A DNA stretch of 64,000 bases. Origin: Pseudomonadota bacterium. Its GTDB lineage: Bacteria > Pseudomonadota > Gammaproteobacteria > Xanthomonadales > Wenzhouxiangellaceae. How positions within the stretch are numbered: the first letter of the stretch is position 1; every line of letters begins with the position of its first letter. The position numbers and the translations under genes are program-made. The stretch is taken from positions 496,001 through 560,000 of the forward strand of contig CP053448.1 in the NCBI GenBank assembly GCA_013285445.1, in the 5' to 3' direction. The notes below the pieces were generated by a model, which worked only from the letters and a program-made list of their open reading frames with translations, had not been told where the DNA came from and did no database searches. Shown in pieces: positions 18,401 through 27,218 of this stretch.

Positions 18401-19310
18401 CCAGCTGCCACTGTCCCGGTGGGATATCGGGCCCCTCGAGTCTTGCACTGGACCTCGCGCGCCAGTCCCCGGGCCGGCCTTCGAGGCGAAGCACCAGGTC
18501 GTCGATGGCCAGCGGCAGTCCCGGCCAGTCGCGAATGCGACCGCTCAGGTCCGTTTCGATTTGCGGAAATTCGGGCAGACCGCGGATGCGGGCGTTCCCC
18601 TGCACTTCGGCCGGACCGCGGCTGCTTAGCTCGAAATCGAGCGAGTCGAGCCGGCCGCTGATGTTCGCGACCAGGGACTGTTCGCTGCCGTCTGACAGGG
18701 TCGTGCCAGCATCCACTTGCACGCGCCCGCTGCCGCGGGTTTTTAGCGCCCACTGTCCCTGCGCCGACAGCCGGCCGTCCGGGCCGTCGATGTTGAGCCG
18801 CTCGATCTCGACGGACTCGCCGTAGCGTCCGGTCAGGGCGATGCGATCGACAAGCACCGGCTCGCCGCCGGCGTGAACGGTCAGCGACCGCAGGTCGACT
18901 TCCTCGATGATCACCTCGAGCGGGCTGGCGATCGAGGCCAGGTCGAAGGGCGGAGTCCCGGCTTTGGGCTCGGCCGACTCGCCTTCGGGCAGGAAAACCC
19001 CGATGTCGCGACCGCGCAAGTGGTGGACCACCAAGCGCGGCCCGGCGAACAGCTCGATGCGGGCGGCCAGCTCCAGATGGCCCGCGCTGACCCGGACGCC
19101 GGCGTGCTCGAAGTCCAGCCCCTCGAGCATCAGGCCCGAGGCCAGGCCGCCGGACAGGTCGGCGTATTCCAGCCGCTCGACCGCGCTGGCCGCGCGCGCC
19201 ACGGCCCAGCGCGCGCCGCTTTCGCTGCGCGTGAGCCACAGCCAGGCCGAGCCCGCCAGCACGAGCAGGGCGAGCAGGATGACGCCGACGATGATCAACC
19301 ACTTCTTCAT
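15477..19310 (-). CDS. tamB: TamB, inner-membrane-anchored translocation and assembly protein
   Basis: A 1277-residue AsmA/TamB-type protein. A single N-terminal membrane anchor (about residues 5-27) is followed by a very long repetitive beta-rich body that forms a periplasm-spanning groove, and a C-terminal DUF490 domain ending in an amphipathic strand DLSYTVNN. TamB works with TamA in outer-membrane protein insertion and is also implicated in phospholipid transport to the outer membrane. Its ATG overlaps the tamA stop codon (ATGA), so the two are translationally coupled. The length is close to E. coli TamB (1259). No defect is seen. Confidence 0.93.
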   Translation of the reverse strand: MKKWLIIVGVILLALLVLAGSAWLWLTRSESGARWAVARAASAVERLEYADLSGGLASGLMLEGLDFEHAGVRVSAGHLELAARIELFAGPRLVVHHLRGRDIGVFLPEGESAEPKAGTPPFDLASIASPLEVIIEEVDLRSLTVHAGGEPVLVDRIALTGRYGESVEIERLNIDGPDGRLSAQGQWALKTRGSGRVQVDAGTTLSDGSEQSLVANISGRLDSLDFELSSRGPAEVQGNARIRGLPEFPQIETDLSGRIRDWPGLPLAIDDLVLRLEGRPGDWRARSSARLEGPDIPPGQWQLALSGGTQSLTIESLEADVLDGRISGSGGLDWSASAPASSASLRLESLDLTPLYPDWPNQGRVSGELTASTEGGVIEIESLALSASPGELSVTGSGRIDPGEDRIDAILEWRQFTWPPVSDEREPLVASESGRLRLEGRISDWRTRLEAVIEGPRSPTARVEARASGSAEGAQIEHLGVDAGEAGSLSVHGSLAWAPGLSADLIVDVQGFDPGVLVVQLPGSISGSARLRLSRDEHLRADVDVERLEGRLRGQSLDGTGRLAWLDDRPESAALELRLGENRISLANLESADWQFELDAVALDQLWPDLEGRASLHGGFDPGSGTAELAGQVEQLRYRDYNLDEADIELALGWLEKPEVDLAVEARNLDLRPWDRIETLELTLAGGCADHRFELTAAGARGRIGLAAGGEWPDCLQGGADWRGELLRLDLYDTAAGDWQLTGALPVRVAGGSVRAQASCLAQGNGNPGRLCLDALEAGETGRVAARIEQVPMDLLLLPLNPVFSLTTPLSGRIEAGWDRFGLARLGGSLRLDAGALRAIGEDEDLLSIESLNLDLEPGENRSLALELQARLEGATELRGQARLADLRDPAATEIEGEARLDLPEIAAFAHLVPRVDRIGGAASGRVELTGSVTSPSISGQLAIQNGSLLYAPLGLDVRAIEIELAGSADRATLSARAQSGDGQLRLNGEASLADGGWRLESRIDGERFAFAGAEWLAISASPAISLRAGPESIDVDGQVRIDRLRGGLPPGAAERVRPSPDVRVLGETNEDEAAVAAERRQVHGRVAIDLGDDASLASEGFQTELAGGIELAWNGPPRPQGSGTIRLPEGSYRAYGQNLEINGGEVIFSGQPIDDPRLDIRAVRDIFGDPEVEAAGVHIAGSARNPDIRLYTDPPTSEEKALAYVVTGSDFDHAGGQGALNVGLYLLPNLFVSYGVGLFETGNVLSGRYEFSRRWGVRVVSGERDTGVDLSYTVNN

Positions 19311-21217
19311 AACAGTTGTGTGCCGATGGTGAAATGCAGGCGCCAGGGATCGTCGACTTCGTCGAGGGCCTGGGCGATGTCGATGCGCAGCGGCCCGATC
19401 ATCGTATACCAGCGAAAGCCCACGCCCACGCCGCGCTTGAGCTTGCGGTCGTCGAAGTCGTTGAAGGCGTTGCCGATGTCGGCAAAGGCCGCCAGCGACC
19501 AGTTCTCGCCGACGCGGTATTCATACTCGACCGAGCCGACCAGCAGGTGGTTGGCGCCATTGCGGTTGGTGCTCAAATCCTCGAAGCCATAGCCGCGCAC
19601 GGTGCGGTCGCCGCCGGTCTTGAAGCGGAAGCGTTCGGGCAGCTCGGTCAGGGTCAGGTCCAGGCTGCGATCATCCAAAACGATATCCAGGCGCTGCGTG
19701 TCGGCTTGCGTGTAGCCGGCCTCGCCGCGCAGCAGGAGCTTGTGGCGGTCGCCGAGCAGCAGGTGCCAGCGCCCGCTCACCCAGGCCTGGGCGAAGCTGA
19801 CGTCGGAGCCGGCCGACTCGTGCGCGCCGATCAGGTGGGCGCGCCAGACCGAACCGCGGGCGGCGAAGCCGCTGCCTTCGATGCTCGGCAGGTGCCAGCG
19901 CCCGCCGAAGGCAATCACCTGGCTGTCGGTATCGAGGTAGGGCCGCAGTTCGGGGTTGGCTTCGAGCAGGGCCTCGTTTTCCGGGCTGAAGGAGGCCTCG
20001 CGGAAGGCGTCGAAGCTTTCGTTGAGGATCGACACGAACAACCGCTCTTCCAGGCCCTGGAAACGTTTCGGCCAGAGCCGGCGTTCCTGCAGCCGGCCGA
20101 AGGTCAGCTCGGCCTGCTCGCGACGTCCGCCGAAGGCCTCGAAGACCGGCTCGATGCGATCCTGCTCGTAGAAGCGGAAGTCGTCGCGTTCGCTGCGCAG
20201 GGTGGTGCCGGCGGTCAGGAACTCTGACGGGTTGTCGCCGTGCGGGTGGCGGTACTCGGCCTGCAGGACGTATTCGCGGTTGTGCTGCTGGGCGCCCAGC
20301 GCGGCCTCGAAGCGGTTGCCGCGAGAGCCCAGGTAGTGGCGCGTCCAGCCCAGATGAAAGCGGGCGCCGGTATCGGTGCCGAAGCCGACGGTGGCGCGCC
20401 AGGTGTTGGGCGGGCGCGGTACGAGCCGATAGTGCAGGTCGACGCGCCCGCGCTCGTCATCGCGCTCGGTTTCGATGACCACGCGCTCGAACAGGCCCGA
20501 GCGCACCAGGGCTTCGCGCTGCCGGTCGACGCGCTCGACGTCGAAGGGCTCATCGACCTCCAGGATATGCAGCCGATCCATCAGCGATTCGCTGAACGGC
20601 TGGTCGGGTGCGTCGTAGCGGCCGAAGCGATAGCGCGGGCCGGTGTCGAAGCGGATTTCGAGGTCGGCCTGCCGGCGTTCGGCGTCGACCGTGACGCGGC
20701 GGGTGTCGAAGCGGGCGCGGAAGTAGCCGCGCTCCTCGGCCAGGCGCTCGAGTTCGCGCCAGGCGGCTTCCCAGCGGGCATGGTCGAGGCGGTCGCCGGT
20801 CTTCAGCGGCCATTCCCGCCGCCACGCCTGCAGTTCGGGGTCGTCCGCGCTCCCGCCGGTGATCTCGATCGTGATCGCATCGACCCGCACCGGCTCGCCG
20901 GCGTCGATCTCGAGCCGGGCGCGCCACTGATCGCCGCCGTCTTCGGGTTCGATCAGCCGGACCCGGACGCGCGGCGCGTAGTAGCCGAACGGGCGCAGCG
21001 CCTGCCGGACTTCCTCGCGCGCCTGATCGGTCATCTGGCGCAGTCGCCACAGCGAAACCTCCTCGAACTGCTCGGCCTGGACCAGCGAGACGGAAGCGCG
21101 CACGTTGGCCAGCAGTTCGCCGTCGAGACCGGAGATCTCGGTCGACACGGTAATCGCCCGCGCGGCAAAGGAGGCGAGCAACAGCGAAAGCAGCAGCAGT
21201 CTCGTCCCCCGTGCCAT
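19307..21217 (-). CDS. tamA: TamA, BamA-family outer-membrane protein
   Basis: A 636-residue Omp85-family protein. It has a signal peptide (residues 1-22, ending AARA), three POTRA domains (about 25-270) and a 16-strand beta-barrel, with RGYGFE (about residue 550) in the place of the barrel-lumen RGF-type motif. The start at 21217 follows GGAGG; an upstream in-frame start at 21295 is not supported because it would place 26 charged residues before the signal peptide. It forms the TAM complex with the product of the overlapping downstream gene. Confidence 0.93.
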   Translation of the reverse strand: MARGTRLLLLSLLLASFAARAITVSTEISGLDGELLANVRASVSLVQAEQFEEVSLWRLRQMTDQAREEVRQALRPFGYYAPRVRVRLIEPEDGGDQWRARLEIDAGEPVRVDAITIEITGGSADDPELQAWRREWPLKTGDRLDHARWEAAWRELERLAEERGYFRARFDTRRVTVDAERRQADLEIRFDTGPRYRFGRYDAPDQPFSESLMDRLHILEVDEPFDVERVDRQREALVRSGLFERVVIETERDDERGRVDLHYRLVPRPPNTWRATVGFGTDTGARFHLGWTRHYLGSRGNRFEAALGAQQHNREYVLQAEYRHPHGDNPSEFLTAGTTLRSERDDFRFYEQDRIEPVFEAFGGRREQAELTFGRLQERRLWPKRFQGLEERLFVSILNESFDAFREASFSPENEALLEANPELRPYLDTDSQVIAFGGRWHLPSIEGSGFAARGSVWRAHLIGAHESAGSDVSFAQAWVSGRWHLLLGDRHKLLLRGEAGYTQADTQRLDIVLDDRSLDLTLTELPERFRFKTGGDRTVRGYGFEDLSTNRNGANHLLVGSVEYEYRVGENWSLAAFADIGNAFNDFDDRKLKRGVGVGFRWYTMIGPLRIDIAQALDEVDDPWRLHFTIGTQLL

Positions 21218-21278
21218 GGTGCCTCCAGCGAATACCCGTGAGTATGGTAACGCTCGGACAGTGGCGGCGGTGCGACGT

Positions 21279-22790
21279 TCAGGCGGAGGCGGCAAACGCG
21301 TTCTGGCGGCGGTCGAGCTGGCGGTAGCCGATTGCCTCGCTCAAGTGCTGCACGCCGATCCGTTCGTTGCCGTCGAGATCGGCGATGGTGCGGGCCACGC
21401 GCAGGATGCGGTGGTGCGCTCGGGCCGACAGGCGCAGCCGCTCGCAGGCGGTCTCGAGCAGGTTGGCGCAGTGCTCGTCGATCGTGCAGTGGCTGCGGAT
21501 GCCGGCGACATCCAGGCGGGCGTTGACGACTTCCCGCGCCGCCTGCCGCTCGCGCGCCGCCAGCACTCGCTCGCGCACGTCGGCCGAGGACTCGCCCGGC
21601 GGCAGGTCCTTGAGCGACTGGCGCGGCACTTCCACATGCAGGTCGATGCGGTCGAGCAGCGGGCCAGAGATGCGATCGCGGTAGCGCCGGATCTGGTCGG
21701 GCGTGCATCCACAGCGCCCGGACGGGTCGCCCTCGTAACCGCAGGGGCAGGGGTTCATCGCCGCGACCAATTGAAACGCAGCGGGGAACTCCGCCTGCAC
21801 CGCCGCGCGCGAAATCACCACGCGGCCGGATTCGAGCGGCTCGCGCAGCACCTCCAGCACGTGGCGCGAGAACTCGGGCAGTTCATCAAGGAACAGCACG
21901 CCGCCGTGCGCCAGCGAGATCTCGCCGGGCCGCGGCTTCGAGCCCCCGCCGACCAGGGCCACGCCCGAGGCGGTGTGGTGGGGTGCGCGAAACCTGCGCT
22001 GCCGCCAGGTCGCCGGGTCCAGCTCGCGCCCGGCCACCGAGGCGATCGCCGCCGCCTCGAGCGCCTCGCCCTCGGCCATCGGCGGCAGGATGCCGGGCAG
22101 GCGAGAGGCCAGCAGGGTCTTGCCGGTGCCCGGGGGCCCCATCAGCAGCAGATTGTGGCCGCCGGCGGCGGCGATCTCCAGCGCACGCCGGGCACGATGC
22201 TGGCCCAGTACGTCGCTCAGATCGGGCAGGCCGGGCCGGGATGCCTGCTCAACGGCCGGCTGCGGGCGGGCCAGGCGCTGACAGCCGTTGAGTGCAGCAG
22301 CCAGCTCGGCCAGGGACTCGGCCAGGTAGACTTCGGCGTCAGCGACCAGTGCGGCTTCTTCGGCATTGGCGCGCGGCAGCACCAGTTTGTGGCCGGCATC
22401 GCGGGCCTTGAGAATGGCCGGCAGCGCGCCCTTGACGCCGCGCAGTCGCCCGGTCATCGACAGCTCGCCGAGGAACTCCCACTGCTCCAGGCCTTCGCGC
22501 CGGATCTGGTCGGATGCGGCCAGCATGCCGACGGCGATCGGCAGGTCGAAGCGCGCCCCTTCCTTGGGCAGGTCGGCCGGTGCCAGCGATACGGTCACGC
22601 GCCACGAAGACAGGGCGAACCCGGAGTTCTTGACAGCCGCACGCACCCGATCCTTGCTCTCGCGCACGGCTGTTTCAGGCAGGCCGACAATGCCGAACAG
22701 CGGCAGCCCGGATGCCAGGTTGACCTCGACGCTGACCTGTGGCGCCTCGATGCCGACGGCGGCGCGCGATCTTGTGGTAGCCAGGCCCAT
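21279..22790 (-). CDS. comM: ComM / YifB-family Mg-chelatase-like AAA ATPase
   Basis: A 503-residue hexameric helicase that promotes branch migration during natural transformation. There is an N-terminal Lon-protease-like domain (about residues 20-130), an AAA+ core with Walker A GPPGTGKT (about 220-227) and Walker [10 protein letters not shown] (about 295-303), a zinc-finger-like cluster NPCPCGY...GRCGCT (about 345-370), and a C-terminal Mg-chelatase domain. The start at 22790 gives the standard [14 protein letters not shown] start; the frame extends to 22907 without conservation. It is followed at 62 bases by tamA. ComM is widespread and does not by itself prove competence. Confidence 0.94.
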   Translation of the reverse strand: MGLATTRSRAAVGIEAPQVSVEVNLASGLPLFGIVGLPETAVRESKDRVRAAVKNSGFALSSWRVTVSLAPADLPKEGARFDLPIAVGMLAASDQIRREGLEQWEFLGELSMTGRLRGVKGALPAILKARDAGHKLVLPRANAEEAALVADAEVYLAESLAELAAALNGCQRLARPQPAVEQASRPGLPDLSDVLGQHRARRALEIAAAGGHNLLLMGPPGTGKTLLASRLPGILPPMAEGEALEAAAIASVAGRELDPATWRQRRFRAPHHTASGVALVGGGSKPRPGEISLAHGGVLFLDELPEFSRHVLEVLREPLESGRVVISRAAVQAEFPAAFQLVAAMNPCPCGYEGDPSGRCGCTPDQIRRYRDRISGPLLDRIDLHVEVPRQSLKDLPPGESSADVRERVLAARERQAAREVVNARLDVAGIRSHCTIDEHCANLLETACERLRLSARAHHRILRVARTIADLDGNERIGVQHLSEAIGYRQLDRRQNAFAASA

Positions 22791-22960
22791 CGTGTTTGCC
22801 TTGCATTCGGATAACGACAAGCAGGATGCCACCCCTTGTAAGTGCCGCGACATGGCAGAGCGCTGTAGAAGTCTGTAGGAAATCTGCCATTCGCGTCCGG
22901 ACACCATGAACCGTAAACCGTTATTCTTGAGCGCTGATTGACAGATCGGGCTTTTTCGGT

Positions 22961-23827
22961 ATGTGGCTGCTTTGGGTTGTGACGCTGGTCTGGGCCTTCA
23001 GCTTTTCGCTGATCGGTGTGTATCTGTCGGGCCAGGTCGATGATTTTGTCTCGGTGTTCGTGCGCGTGGCGCTGGCGCTGGTGCTGTTCGCGCCGCTGCT
23101 GCTGCGCGCGCGGCCGGGCTGGCACGTGGCCGCGTCTCTGATGGCGATCGGCGCGGTGCAGATCGGGCTGATGTATCTGTTTCTGTTCCACGCCTACGGC
23201 TATCTGAGCGTGCCCGAGCTGCTGCTCTTTACCATCTTCACGCCGCTGTACGTGACCCTGATCGACGAGGTCATGCGCTCGCGCCGGCACGTGCCCGGCC
23301 GGTTCTGGGCCGGGGCGGCGCTGGCCGTGGCCGGGGCGGCGGTGATCCGCTTCGGTTCGGTCGGCGGCGAGTATCTCGTCGGCTTTCTTCTGGTGCAGGG
23401 GGCCAACCTGTGCTTTGCCGCCGGCCAGGTCGCCTTCAAGCGCCTGGCGCTGGGCGGAACCGTCTCGCAGGTGCAGACCTTCGGTTTCTTCTTTTTCGGC
23501 GCGGCCATCGTCACCGGCCTGGCGATGCTGATCTTCGCCGACCACGGCCGCTGGCCGCAGACTTCGCTGCAGTGGGCCATCCTGCTGTGGCTCGGTCTGG
23601 GCGCTTCGGGTCTGGGTTACCTGGGCTGGAACCTGGGCGCGAAGCGGGTCAACACCGGCCAGCTGGCGGTGATGAACAATATGCTCATCCCGGCCGGCAT
23701 CCTGGTGAACGTCCTGCTCTGGAGCCGGGATGTGGATTGGCCCCGGCTGCTCGTCGGCGGGGCGATCATCATCGCGGCCGTGTGGGTCTGTCGCGCGCCG
23801 GTGAGGCGTGCGGGCCAATTACAATAG
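22961..23827 (+). CDS. EamA-family (DMT) transporter
   Basis: A 288-residue inner-membrane protein with about ten hydrophobic helices in two repeated EamA halves (about residues 1-135 and 145-280), typical of the drug/metabolite transporter superfamily. It probably exports or imports amino acids, carboxylates or similar small molecules; the substrate cannot be deduced. It is transcribed divergently from comM. It is followed by REP-like elements. Confidence 0.85.
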   Translation: MWLLWVVTLVWAFSFSLIGVYLSGQVDDFVSVFVRVALALVLFAPLLLRARPGWHVAASLMAIGAVQIGLMYLFLFHAYGYLSVPELLLFTIFTPLYVTLIDEVMRSRRHVPGRFWAGAALAVAGAAVIRFGSVGGEYLVGFLLVQGANLCFAAGQVAFKRLALGGTVSQVQTFGFFFFGAAIVTGLAMLIFADHGRWPQTSLQWAILLWLGLGASGLGYLGWNLGAKRVNTGQLAVMNNMLIPAGILVNVLLWSRDVDWPRLLVGGAIIIAAVWVCRAPVRRAGQLQ

Positions 23828-23850
23828 GAAGATCGGCGCGAGGCCCGGGC

Positions 23851-24000
23851 AGGTCGGGGTCGCATCCCCGACGGACGACGTCGAGCCGGCCACCACGGGG
23901 CGCTCATGCCTGCCCCCTTCGCCGGGTCATGAACACGCGTAGCCAGTCGGTGGGGGGATCGGACAGGTCGTCCCTCGGGGATGTTACCCCGACCTACGCG
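23851..24000 (+). repeat. Opposed pair of REP-like hairpin elements
   Basis: The first copy (23851-23874, stem GTCGGGG/CCCCGAC) and the second (about 23971-24000, stem CTCGGGG/CCCCGAC with loop ATGTTA) face each other in opposite orientation across about 95 bases, a BIME-like arrangement. They belong to the same family as the array at 8821. Together with flanks they occupy the 274-base gap between the EamA gene and trmB. Confidence 0.82.
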
Positions 24001-24101
24001 ATCTCGCGGGGTTTCCGGGCCACCGATTGTGAATCAAGTTCGTCGTCGGTGCGAGCCCGACGCACATGATCTTGCGCGCTTTCCGGACCACGGATGAACG
24101 A

Positions 24102-24812
24102 ATGAACGAACCAACGTACCTCCGCCGTATCCGCAGCTTCGTGCGCCGACCGGGCCGTCTTACGCCGGGCCAGCGGCGAGCGCTCGACGAGCTGCTGCCG
24201 CGCTATGGTATCGGGCGCGATGTGGTCGATTTGCGCTATGCCTTCGATCGCCATGCGCCGCTGGTCGTGGAGATCGGCTTCGGCAATGGTCAGGCCCTGG
24301 CCTGGATGGCGGGCAATGAAGCCGACAAGAATTTTGTCGGCATCGAGGTGCACGAGCCCGGCGTGGGCCGCCTGCTCAAAAGCCTGGACGAGATGGAGCT
24401 GACCAATGTGCGCGTGGCCATGCGCGATGCCGTTGAAGTGCTGGCCGAGCAGGTGGCTCCGGCCAGCCTCGACGAGGCCCGGATCTACTTTCCCGATCCC
24501 TGGCCGAAAAAGCGCCACCACAAGCGGCGCCTGATCCAGCCGCCGTTTCTCGAGCTGCTGGCCTCACGCATGAAACCCGGTGGCCTACTACACCTGGCCA
24601 CCGACTGGGCGCCGTATGCCGACTGGATGGTCGATGCTATCGAAGAGGTGCCGGCGCTGGTTCTTAAGGGCGATCCTTTCGTGCCGAGACCGGCCTGGCG
24701 GCCGCAGACGCACTTCGAGCGTCGCGGCCAGCGAAAGGGTCACGCCATTTTCGATATCCTCTGCCGCCTTGGCCGACACCGGCCGGCTGACGCCGGATCG
24801 AGGCGCCCCTAA
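24102..24812 (+). CDS. trmB: tRNA (guanine-46-N7)-methyltransferase
   Basis: TrmB methylates N7 of G46 in the variable loop of tRNA using S-adenosylmethionine. The 236 residues have the SAM motif VVEIGFGNGQ (about 57-66), the family signature PDPWPKKRHHKRRL (about 134-147) and the TDWAPYADWM segment. The start at 24102 gives MNEPTYLRRIRSF, the conserved N-terminal basic region; an in-frame ATG at 24066 is less likely. Its last four bases overlap the stop of the convergent gene at 24809. Confidence 0.95.
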   Translation: MNEPTYLRRIRSFVRRPGRLTPGQRRALDELLPRYGIGRDVVDLRYAFDRHAPLVVEIGFGNGQALAWMAGNEADKNFVGIEVHEPGVGRLLKSLDEMELTNVRVAMRDAVEVLAEQVAPASLDEARIYFPDPWPKKRHHKRRLIQPPFLELLASRMKPGGLLHLATDWAPYADWMVDAIEEVPALVLKGDPFVPRPAWRPQTHFERRGQRKGHAIFDILCRLGRHRPADAGSRRP

Positions 24813-25291
24813 CGTTCCTCCAGAAAGACTCGCATGCATTCGGTATAGGCGTGGTAGGCGGAGGCCAGTGCAACCCGCGCGTCGTGGCAGGCATCGGAAT
24901 CGCCGCCGGAGCAGGCAGACTGGACCAGCCCGACTGCAAGAGTCAGTGCCTGTGCCTGACTTGCGCAGGCGCCGCTCATCAGGACCGGATCGGCGCCGAG
25001 GTGAATGCTGATCGGTTCCTGCGACCTCAGCAAGGGATCGTCGGGCCGGGCCGAGATGTCCAGCTGGCTGGTGAATCTTGACCCGTCCGCGTACTGAATC
25101 ATCAGTTCCCCGGTGACCAGGTCGGCCGTCAGGGTGGCGGAATCCGAAACCCCGTAGAGAACTGCGTCGTCGATGATGACCGCCGGTGCATCCGGGACCA
25201 GTGACTCGTGCAGTTCGGATGCGTTCAGGTTTGCCGACCCTGCCAGGGCAAAGGTCGCGAGGGCGAATAGCATCAGTCGATAACGTTTCAT
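24809..25291 (-). CDS. Secreted protein of unknown function
   Basis: A 160-residue exported protein. The start at 25291 is chosen because GAGG lies seven bases upstream and MKRYRLMLFALATFALAGSANLNA is a clear signal peptide. The mature part has a beta-rich middle (VLYGVSDSATLTADLVTG) and a helical C-terminus with four cysteines (SGACAS, QSACSGG, DACHD, TECMR), which may form two disulphides. I do not recognise a family. It is convergent with trmB and has no operon partner. Confidence 0.65.
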   Translation of the reverse strand: MKRYRLMLFALATFALAGSANLNASELHESLVPDAPAVIIDDAVLYGVSDSATLTADLVTGELMIQYADGSRFTSQLDISARPDDPLLRSQEPISIHLGADPVLMSGACASQAQALTLAVGLVQSACSGGDSDACHDARVALASAYHAYTECMRVFLEER

Positions 25292-25391
25292 TGCATCGCC
25301 TCGGTGGTTTTCCTGTGTCAACCGACGGGCCGGGCGTCAGTGTCCAGGCGCGGCAGGCAAAAAAAAGCAGGGTGGTCAAGTCGGCTGCGGG

Positions 25392-26282
25392 CTAGGATCG
25401 GCGGTTGAGCAACCGGTCGGCCAGCCAGCGCAGGCCGCGTGTATCTCCGGCGATGGTGTCCAGGCAGGCGCGTGCCCGGTCGCCGAGCTCGTTAATGCGC
25501 TGGTGGGCGGCCTTGATGCCGAACAGACCCGGCCAGGTGGCCTTGGCGCGGCTGCGGTCGCTGGTGCTGGCCTTGCCGATTGATTCGGTCTCGCCCTCGA
25601 TCTCGAGCAGGTCGTCGCGGATCTGGAAGGCCAGACCAACGGTCTCGGCAAAGCCGGCGAGGGCGGCACGATCGGCATCCGCGATATCGCCGTGCAGCGC
25701 GGTCGGCATCAGCACAGCCGCGCGGATCAGGGCGCCAGTCTTGCGCCGGAACATGTCCTCGACGGCCGCGCGGTCGGGCCTCTGGCCCTCGAACAGCAGA
25801 TCCAGCGCCTGGCCGCCGGCCATGCCCGCCACGCCGCAGGCACGGGACAACTCGCCGATCATCTGGCGTGCCGCGCGGGCGTCAGGCACATCGGTCAGCA
25901 TCTCGAAGGCCAGTGCCTGCAGTGCGTCACCGGCCAGGATGGCCGTCGCTTCGCTAAACGCCAGGTGGACCGTGGGCTGGCCGCGCCGCAGCGGGTCATC
26001 ATCCATGGCCGGCAGATCGTCATGCACCAGCGAGTAGCAGTGAATCAGCTCAACTGCGCAGGCGGGCGCATCAAGCGCTGGTGCCGCGATCCCCAGCGCC
26101 TCGCCCGAGGCATAGACCAGCAGGGGCCGCAGCCGTTTGCCGCCGTTGAATACGGCGTAGCGCATGGCTCTGGCGAGCGTGGAGTCGCCGGAGGCATCGG
26201 GGTCAAGTTGCTGTGACAGCGCGCGCTCGCAGCGTTCGACCAGGCCATCGGCGCGCTGGTCGAATCGGCGTTTACTGCTCAT
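25392..26282 (-). CDS. ispA: Farnesyl diphosphate synthase (short-chain polyprenyl synthase)
   Basis: IspA condenses dimethylallyl and isopentenyl diphosphates to farnesyl diphosphate, the precursor used by UppS at 55001. The 296 residues contain GGKRLRP (47-53), the first aspartate-rich motif DDLPAMD (88-94) and the second motif at 223-227, which reads DDLLE instead of the usual DDxxD. Glu replaces the last Asp, a conservative change expected to keep magnesium binding. The usual upstream partner xseB is absent; bamD ends 53 bases upstream of this start, so the two may be cotranscribed. Confidence 0.93.
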   Translation of the reverse strand: MSSKRRFDQRADGLVERCERALSQQLDPDASGDSTLARAMRYAVFNGGKRLRPLLVYASGEALGIAAPALDAPACAVELIHCYSLVHDDLPAMDDDPLRRGQPTVHLAFSEATAILAGDALQALAFEMLTDVPDARAARQMIGELSRACGVAGMAGGQALDLLFEGQRPDRAAVEDMFRRKTGALIRAAVLMPTALHGDIADADRAALAGFAETVGLAFQIRDDLLEIEGETESIGKASTSDRSRAKATWPGLFGIKAAHQRINELGDRARACLDTIAGDTRGLRWLADRLLNRRS

Positions 26283-26335
26283 CCAGGCTGGGGCGGACTA
26301 GCGGGCTGGCGGTGCTGCGTGACGGCGCATTTCGT

Positions 26336-27145
26336 TCAGTCGAACGGCCACAGCCAGCGCCAGAAGCTCCGCTTTTCCTCGCTCGACTCGACATCGCCGT
26401 AGTTGTACTCGAGGACGCGGCGGGTATCTTCGGCCAGCTCTGGCAGTTCGAGGCGACTGTAGGCGCGCGCCATGAGATCGAGCGCATCGATGTTGGCCGG
26501 TGCCTGCGGGTAGTTCTCGATGACATGCTTGGCGCGATTGATGGCGGCGATGTAGGCACCGCGCCGAAAGTAGTACTCGCCGATGACCACATCATGTTCG
26601 GCCATGACGTTGCGCAGGAACACCATGCGCTGACGCGCATCGGCCACATAGCGGCTTTCCGGGAAGCGGCGGACCAGCTCCTGAAACTCGATGAAAGACT
26701 GCCGGGCGCTGGTCTGGTCACGGTCGACCACCTGGCCCGGAAAGAGCTTGCGCAAAAAACTCATGGCGTCGTTGTAGTGCACCAGCCCCTTGAGATACCA
26801 GGCGTAGTCGATGTTGGGGTGGGTGGGATAGGTGCGCATGAACCGGTCCAGGGCAGTCAGTGCCTGCTCGGACTGGTTGGCCTTGTACATGGCGTAGGCC
26901 ATATCAAGCTGGGCCTGCTCAGCATGGCGGCCGAACGGGTAACGCGTGGTCAGCTGCTTGTACAGGTCGATGGCGTTGCTGTAGTTGCGTGCCTGCAGCG
27001 CGCGCTGGGCCTGGCTGTAGAGCTCCTCGGCACCCAGGTCTTCGTCGCGTTCCTCGCGATTGCAGCCCGACAGCGCCAGAACGGCGGCGAGCATCAGCAG
27101 GGAAAGCAGGCGAAAACAGCGGCCGGGGGCGACAGAATTCTGCAT
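26336..27145 (-). CDS. bamD: Outer-membrane assembly lipoprotein BamD
   Basis: BamD is the essential lipoprotein of the BAM complex and works with BamA at 50242. The 269 residues start with a lipoprotein signal (lipobox LALSGC, Cys about 28), followed by five TPR-like helical repeats (about 40-240), including YPFGRHAEQAQLDMAYAMYK and FPESRYVADARQRM motifs. The start at 27145 is used because the longer frame to 27379 precedes the signal peptide. The gene is divergent from rluD, the classic bamD/rluD arrangement of gammaproteobacteria. Confidence 0.95.
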   Translation of the reverse strand: MQNSVAPGRCFRLLSLLMLAAVLALSGCNREERDEDLGAEELYSQAQRALQARNYSNAIDLYKQLTTRYPFGRHAEQAQLDMAYAMYKANQSEQALTALDRFMRTYPTHPNIDYAWYLKGLVHYNDAMSFLRKLFPGQVVDRDQTSARQSFIEFQELVRRFPESRYVADARQRMVFLRNVMAEHDVVIGEYYFRRGAYIAAINRAKHVIENYPQAPANIDALDLMARAYSRLELPELAEDTRRVLEYNYGDVESSEEKRSFWRWLWPFD

Positions 27146-27218
27146 AATAAGGCTTTGATGGCTTGGAAAGCGAAGATAACAGCCGGCATTATGCCATTGC
27201 CGGTCGGGCAATGGGCGA

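Noticed and set aside
22595..23818. 407-codon frame opposite the EamA gene and the comM start
   Set aside because: It is a Gln/His/Arg-rich shadow of a membrane protein gene, a known artefact of GC-rich DNA.
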